From: Flavobacteriales bacterium
GTDB taxonomy: Bacteria; Bacteroidota; Bacteroidia; Flavobacteriales_D; Sanyastnellaceae
DNA: 64,000 nt
NCBI GenBank assembly: GCA_022428205.1
Contig: JAKMCW010000093.1
Location: 55,626-119,625, forward strand
Reading direction: 5' to 3'
Shown here: piece after piece, positions 59,182-64,000 of the stretch
How positions within the stretch are numbered: position 1 is the first letter of the stretch
Layout: every line of letters begins with the position of its first letter
Translations under genes and position numbers: made by a program
Notes under the pieces: model-generated
Database searches by the model: none
What the model was told of the DNA's origin: nothing
Seen by the model: the letters and a program-made list of their open reading frames with translations, nothing else

Positions 59182-60426
59182 TCAGGCTACGGCTGCAGTG
59201 AGGCGCTTTTCACGGCGCCGGATATTGGCCTCAACCACATAGTGATCGATGGTCGGTGCCATCACGTTCATGAAGAGGATGGCCATCATCACGCCTTCAG
59301 GGTACGCTGGGTTGAACACCCGAATCATGATGGAAAACAGGCCGCCGAGGAATCCGTACACCCACTTTCCCGTGTTGGTCTGTGCGGCACTGACAGGATC
59401 GGTCGCCATGAAGACAGCACCAAACATGAAGCCCCCCATCACGATTTGGTGAACAGGACCAATGGTCATGTAGGCATTCAGCGCCAGTGCATTGAAGATG
59501 ACACCCATGACGAGACCACCTACAATGAAGCTCGAAATGATCCTCCAGCTGCCGATGCCCGTCCAGATGAGGATGGCAGCACCGATGAGCGCCGCCAGGG
59601 CACTGGTCTCAGCCACAGAGCCTGGGATGCTGCCGATGAAGCAGTTCATCAGGGAGAACATCCCGCCTTCGCCAAACATGGACATCACGCCTGTGGACAC
59701 TTCACCGCTCACGGGTTGTCCCACTGTATTGGCAAGGTGTCCAAGCGCCGTCGCGCCAGTGTATCCGTCGGCCAACACGCCGCCGGCCTTAGAGGCCATA
59801 ACATCGTGGATCCAGATTTCGCCGGACATCTGCTTGGGGTAAGCAAAGAACAAGAAGGCACGCGCTGTGAGGGCCACATTCAGGATGTTCATGCCCGTAC
59901 CACCAAAGACCTCTTTCGCGATGAGCACGGCGAATGCCGTCGCTGCTGCTACCATCCAAAGTGGAACGTCCACTGGCATGATGAGCGGGATGAGCATGCC
60001 GCTCACGAGGAAGCCCTCGTTGATGGCATGGCCGTTCATTCCTGCGATGATGAATTCGATGCCCAGTCCCGTGGCATAGCTCACGACGATGAGGGGCACC
60101 ACCTTGATGGCACCAACGATCACTTTATCGAGGAACATCATGCTCCAGGGGTCCGCCGTCGTGACGTCTCCAAGGCTCAGGTAATACTGATGACCGATGT
60201 TCCACGTTCCGAAAAGGAGCGCAGGCACCATCGCGACGATGACCAGGAACATGGTGCGCTTCAGGTCGATGCCGTCGCGGACATGAACCCCCTTGGATGT
60301 GGTGTGTCCGGGGGTAAACAGGAACGTCTCCAAAGCGTCGAAGACGACCCAGAAACGCTTGAGCTTGCCGTCTCCGGTAAAGTTGGGCTTGACGCGCTCC
60401 TCGATGAGTTTGTGAAGGGCCTTCAT
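59182..60426 (-). CDS. nqrB: NQR subunit B
   Basis: ALETFLFTPGHTTSKGVHVRDGIDLKRTM; FMN-site-like DGYTGATALGHL. Confidence 0.97.
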   Translation of the reverse strand: MKALHKLIEERVKPNFTGDGKLKRFWVVFDALETFLFTPGHTTSKGVHVRDGIDLKRTMFLVIVAMVPALLFGTWNIGHQYYLSLGDVTTADPWSMMFLDKVIVGAIKVVPLIVVSYATGLGIEFIIAGMNGHAINEGFLVSGMLIPLIMPVDVPLWMVAAATAFAVLIAKEVFGGTGMNILNVALTARAFLFFAYPKQMSGEIWIHDVMASKAGGVLADGYTGATALGHLANTVGQPVSGEVSTGVMSMFGEGGMFSLMNCFIGSIPGSVAETSALAALIGAAILIWTGIGSWRIISSFIVGGLVMGVIFNALALNAYMTIGPVHQIVMGGFMFGAVFMATDPVSAAQTNTGKWVYGFLGGLFSIMIRVFNPAYPEGVMMAILFMNVMAPTIDHYVVEANIRRREKRLTAAVA

Positions 60427-60458
60427 GGTTCTCTTCTGTATTCTCTAGGTGTTGTAGG

Positions 60459-61814
60459 TCAGGCGAATTCTTCGATCATCTGATCGAGTCCCTTGCGCAC
60501 CATGTCTTGCACCGCCATTTTGGAGGTGCAGACATATTCGCACAGGGCGAAATCTTCGGGGGCTACTTCATAGATCCCCAGCTTTTCCATCCGATCGATG
60601 TCTCCGACCAAGATGCTCTTGAGCAACTGAACAGGATAGATGTCAAATGGGAACACGGCGTCGTACTGGCCGCTGACCACAAATGCCCGTTCCTCTCCGT
60701 TGTTGTTGGTGTTCAGGTCGTACTCCTTCCCTTTGGGCATCAACCATGTCGGGAAAGCACGGGACGCACTGAACTTGTCGAAACCAGGTCCCAACCACCC
60801 TTTGGTGATGAAGAACTGCGGCTCATCTCCTTCGGGGATGCAAGTCACCTGCTGGTCGTGATATCCAAGTGCGCCATCCTCGCCTCGCGTAGTTCCGGTG
60901 AGAACATTGCCGGAAATCACCCGCGTCCCCTCCAAGAGCACGCGGTCTTGGATGATGTTGGCCATGGTCGTACCGATGGACGTTTGGAGCAGGGCTGGCT
61001 GCGAACGTGCACCCGTCAGGGCCACACGGCGCTGACCAACGTAAGCACCACTTGTCAGACCCTCGCCGATGTTGGCGACATCCTGCATGCCCATTGTCCA
61101 CACCACTTCACCCTTGTTGATGGGGCGTACTTCGTGGATCTGAACCCCCACGTTGCCAGCGGGGTGAGGACCAGAGAAGGCGGTCAAGTCTGCCTCGGTT
61201 ACTCCTGAGAAAGTATTGTCTCCTTGCTGCACGCCCAATTGGACCTTCCGACCATCTGCAAGCAGACTGTTGAGGAACGTCAAACCTGCGCGGAAGGCCT
61301 CCATGCGGCCTTCCAAGACCATGGACGCAGTAGGCGCCAATGGAGTCGAATCAAACCCGCTGACAAAAATGTCGCGGGGAGTGCTGTCAGCGGCGGGCAT
61401 CACATCGAAAGGACGCTGGCGCAACATGGGCCAGAAGCCGCCTTCCAACATGGCACTCCGCACCGCAGTCCCATCGGCGGACGCTGGGTTGAGGGCGTCC
61501 CGCGTCACGGATTCCGTGCCTTTCCCCATCACGTCGACGCGCAGGATGCGGCGCTTTTCTCCCCGAACAGGTTCTTGCACCGTCCCGGCAATGCCGCTGA
61601 CGAATTTGATGTCGGGGTTCTTCTTATCGGTGAAGAGCACTTCTCCCGCCTTGACCTCAGCGCCGGCCTTCACGGCCATGCGGGGGACCAACCCATGAAA
61701 ATCCGTGGGGTGGATGGAGAAACGATCTGCGGCTGGAAGGGTGTGGGGTGCACCTTGGACAGCGCCTTTGAGGCGGACGTCCAAGCCCTTCCGGATCTTT
61801 ACGGATGCAGGCAT
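60459..61814 (-). CDS. nqrA: NQR subunit A
   Basis: IRKGLDVRLKGAVQGAP...HPTDFHGLVPRMAVKAGAEVKAGEVLFTDK. Confidence 0.95.
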   Translation of the reverse strand: MPASVKIRKGLDVRLKGAVQGAPHTLPAADRFSIHPTDFHGLVPRMAVKAGAEVKAGEVLFTDKKNPDIKFVSGIAGTVQEPVRGEKRRILRVDVMGKGTESVTRDALNPASADGTAVRSAMLEGGFWPMLRQRPFDVMPAADSTPRDIFVSGFDSTPLAPTASMVLEGRMEAFRAGLTFLNSLLADGRKVQLGVQQGDNTFSGVTEADLTAFSGPHPAGNVGVQIHEVRPINKGEVVWTMGMQDVANIGEGLTSGAYVGQRRVALTGARSQPALLQTSIGTTMANIIQDRVLLEGTRVISGNVLTGTTRGEDGALGYHDQQVTCIPEGDEPQFFITKGWLGPGFDKFSASRAFPTWLMPKGKEYDLNTNNNGEERAFVVSGQYDAVFPFDIYPVQLLKSILVGDIDRMEKLGIYEVAPEDFALCEYVCTSKMAVQDMVRKGLDQMIEEFA

Positions 61815-61843
61815 GTCGCGTTTTACGTGCTGGATTTGCGCGG

Positions 61844-61851
61844 CAAATGTA
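61844..61851 (-). promoter_or_regulatory. -7 box (TACATTTG on minus) for nqr operon
   Basis: Exact TAnnTTTG, 29 nt upstream of nqrA ATG. Confidence 0.45.
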
Positions 61852-61936
61852 CTGCTCAGAGTGCCTTCAAGTGAAAGGTGAATGCCCAAGCAGCAGGGCA
61901 TTGTCCACAACTGGGGGTGTAGAGGTGTAAGCGGGG

Positions 61937-61944
61937 TACTTTTG
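61937..61944 (+). promoter_or_regulatory. -7 box (TACTTTTG), 4-7 nt before Plug start
   Basis: Exact TAnnTTTG. Confidence 0.5.
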
Positions 61945-61951
61945 GGCAGTG

Positions 61952-63226
61952 ATGGCGTTACACCCCAGCTCCGCATTTGCCCTGCTCGCTCTGCTTTTTT
62001 CGGGCTCTTGGTCCCGCGCACAGGATGGCCTTGCCGTGGCCTACACCGCTCCGCACATCGGGGCCGTTCGCCTGCACCCTCAAGGAGCGCCTTTGGGCGG
62101 CCCCTTCATGGAACTCGATGGCGATGCGCCCTTGGTCCTGAAATTTGACGACCTCTCTACGGAGTGGCCGGAGTACGCCTGGACCTTGGTGCATTGTTCG
62201 GCAGACTGGAGCCACGCCTCTGACCTGACCGATTGGGACTTCCTCGAAGGCTGGGCCCCGGCAGCATTGGACAATGTGGAAAGCAGCTTTGGTGGCAGTG
62301 TTCCGTTTAGCCACGTGAGCACGACCATTCCTTCAGAAGACCTTCGTCCAACACGCAGTGGGAACTACCTGCTCATCGTGCACACAGAAGGGGACCCTGA
62401 CGATGTGGTCCTGATTCGGCGGATGGTCATCTATGAGCGCCTCGCTGAAGTCGAAGTGGCCATCAAGCGCCCCTATGAGGCAGACAAAGTGCCGACGCAC
62501 CAGAGGCTGGAAGTCAACGTCAACCTCCCTCCTGGTCACAGGTGGTCTGTGCCCATGCAAGACATCCGCCTCACCGCACTGCGCAATGTCGACTGGACCC
62601 AAGCCGGCTCGGACATCGCCGCCTCCTTGGTCAATGGAGATGTGGTCCGATTCAACCAAGACTTGCGCCTGACTTTCCCCGGCTCCGACCGCTGGCGATC
62701 TGCAGACCTCAAATCCCTGTCTTACCTCGCTCCCGGTATTCAGTCGATCAAGGAATCGCGCGGTGGCGATGGGCCGCTATGGAAGGTGAAGTTGGGAACA
62801 GACGAGACCCGCCGGTTTCGCCTGCAGACGAGTCGACCGGATCTGAAGGGTGCATTTTCCGTGTACAACGACCGTTTCGATGATGTCGAGCTGACTTCGG
62901 ATTACTTGGAGGTGACTTTTTCGCTGGCCCATCCTGACTTTGGAGACGTACCGGATGTCTTTGTTTTCGGTGCACTTTCAGGCTGGTCGATTGACCCGGG
63001 ATTTCAAATGCGGTACGATGAGCAGGCCCAAGCTTACACCCTGACACGTTGGATGAAGCAAGGCTGGTATGACTACCGGTATGTGACCTTGAGCGCGCAA
63101 GGGTCTGCCCATGCTTTCGAGGCGGACCACGCAGGAACGCCCAACCTCTACACCGTTTTTGCACACGCGCCTGCACCGGATGGAACCGACCGTGTTATCG
63201 GCATGGAATCCTTGCTGAGAAATTAA
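61952..63226 (+). CDS. DUF5103 / type IX secretion system Plug protein
   Basis: VAYTAPHIGAVRLHPQGAPLGGPFMELDGDAPLVLKFDDLSTEWPEYAWTLVHCSADWSHASDLTDWDFLEG; beta-rich C-terminal domain. Confidence 0.88.
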   Translation: MALHPSSAFALLALLFSGSWSRAQDGLAVAYTAPHIGAVRLHPQGAPLGGPFMELDGDAPLVLKFDDLSTEWPEYAWTLVHCSADWSHASDLTDWDFLEGWAPAALDNVESSFGGSVPFSHVSTTIPSEDLRPTRSGNYLLIVHTEGDPDDVVLIRRMVIYERLAEVEVAIKRPYEADKVPTHQRLEVNVNLPPGHRWSVPMQDIRLTALRNVDWTQAGSDIAASLVNGDVVRFNQDLRLTFPGSDRWRSADLKSLSYLAPGIQSIKESRGGDGPLWKVKLGTDETRRFRLQTSRPDLKGAFSVYNDRFDDVELTSDYLEVTFSLAHPDFGDVPDVFVFGALSGWSIDPGFQMRYDEQAQAYTLTRWMKQGWYDYRYVTLSAQGSAHAFEADHAGTPNLYTVFAHAPAPDGTDRVIGMESLLRN

Positions 63227-63278
63227 TTTCATCATCAATTATATAGTTTTTGTCTTCATTTTTTACTAAATTGAAGGC

Positions 63279-63689
63279 ATGAACAGGACGAGGGTATACC
63301 GCGCTACAACCGAAGGCATTCGCGTTCATGTTCGCAGTAAGTTCGAACCTGAGTTCTCCAATCCCCACGAGCAGAAATACATCTTCTCCTATCGGATTAC
63401 CATCGAAAACCGCAGCCACTTTGGCATCAAGATTGTCAAACGGAAGTGGCACATCGTCGACTCCATTGGGAATGTCCGCGATATCGAAGGCACCGGCATC
63501 GTGGGCGTCCAACCTGAAATCCTGCCCGGTCGTGTCTTTGAATACGACAGCGCTTGTGATCTCTCCAGCAATATGGGCACCATGACAGGCGTCTACTTTG
63601 CTGAACCCCGCAGGCGCAGGAGCAACGCTGTGCCTTTCGAAGTGGCCATTCCACTTTTTCGCCTTGAAGTCCCTTGGGCTTTGAGCTGA
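63279..63689 (+). CDS. apaG: ApaG domain protein
   Basis: TEGIRVHVRSKFEPEFSNPHEQKYIFSYRITIENRSHFGIKIVKRKWHIVDSIGNVRDIEGTGIVGVQPEILPG. Confidence 0.95.
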   Translation: MNRTRVYRATTEGIRVHVRSKFEPEFSNPHEQKYIFSYRITIENRSHFGIKIVKRKWHIVDSIGNVRDIEGTGIVGVQPEILPGRVFEYDSACDLSSNMGTMTGVYFAEPRRRRSNAVPFEVAIPLFRLEVPWALS

Positions 63690-63716
63690 CCTCAGACCTG
63701 AGGTAATTTGCGTCTA

Positions 63717-64000
63717 TGGGCGCACCTCTTAAATACTTCACGTTACCATTTCTGGTCTTCGCCTTGTCTTGTTGTACTTCGGCGCAACCGACCGCTCTGG
63801 TCGACATCGCTGATGATCACCAACTCGCTGGATTGAGTGTCGTCACCCGCTGCCATGGCGGGCTCAGCATCGACGTGCACACTGGCTTCAGAGACATAGG
63901 CCGCAAGCTGCCGGTCGATGAAGAGACCACGTTTCGCATCGCTTCAATCAGCAAGGCCTGTGTCGCGCTGCTGACTGCAAAGTTGGCCGATGAAGGCACC
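63717..64000 (+). CDS. Beta-lactamase-family serine hydrolase, partial (runs off right edge)
   Basis: Manual translation MGAPLKYFTLPFLVFALSCCTSAQPTALVDIADDHQLAGLSVVTRCHGG...TTFRIASISKACVALLTAKLADEGT (SxxK motif). Confidence 0.75.

Noticed and set aside
58444-60483. 679-aa plus-strand ORF
   Set aside because: Antisense to nqrB/nqrC; His/Arg/Asp-rich composition and no recognisable family. Shadow frame from GC and codon bias.
61815-62021. N-terminal extension of the nqrA ORF
   Set aside because: Extension overlaps the divergent Plug start and lacks NqrA similarity; MPASVKIRKGLDV at 61814 is the expected start.

Overview
This 64 kb window looks like a chromosomal segment from a member of the Bacteroidota. 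The basis is TAnnTTTG-type -7 promoter boxes, T9SS sorting-like C-termini, a T9SS Plug (DUF5103) gene, a BT_3928-like DoxX protein, DUF1599, and a choice-of-anchor B protein. Most of it is dense housekeeping sequence: HU, trmH, MATE, fmt, methylmalonyl-CoA mutase, csaA-like, gmhB, folP, cdaA, lptF/G, two glycosyltransferases, degQ-like, argS, ffh, folD, ribD, mazG, nqrA-F plus apbE, and apaG. I saw no tRNA, rRNA, CRISPR, transposase or phage genes. The accessory content is a set of secreted proteins built from shared modules. They are a left-edge partial gene (1..736, -), a 597-aa protein (904..2658, -), a giant 3.6-kaa protein in one 10.8-kb ORF (33798..44633, -), and a 573-aa protein (52607..54313, -). 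The giant protein has five copies of a ~200-aa 'TTYRVY/YDSW' domain I cannot name, with a sixth copy in the left-edge gene. It also carries about 38 Cys-rich 'GCTDxxACNYxxxAxxDDGSC' repeats, about 12 HYR-like domains, three CBM-like modules, and a strictly C-terminal single dockerin-like 'CPxDxxGDGxxxxNDLL...GxxC' motif shared with the 573-aa protein. Other notable points: a single-chain MutA-MutB-type mutase, a small Cys-rich membrane protein beside apbE/nqr that could be an NqrM analogue, a tandem guanidino-hydrolase pair upstream of argS, and -7-like boxes repeatedly 4-8 nt from start codons, suggesting frequent leaderless transcription. All family names come from reading the translated ORFs, with no database search.
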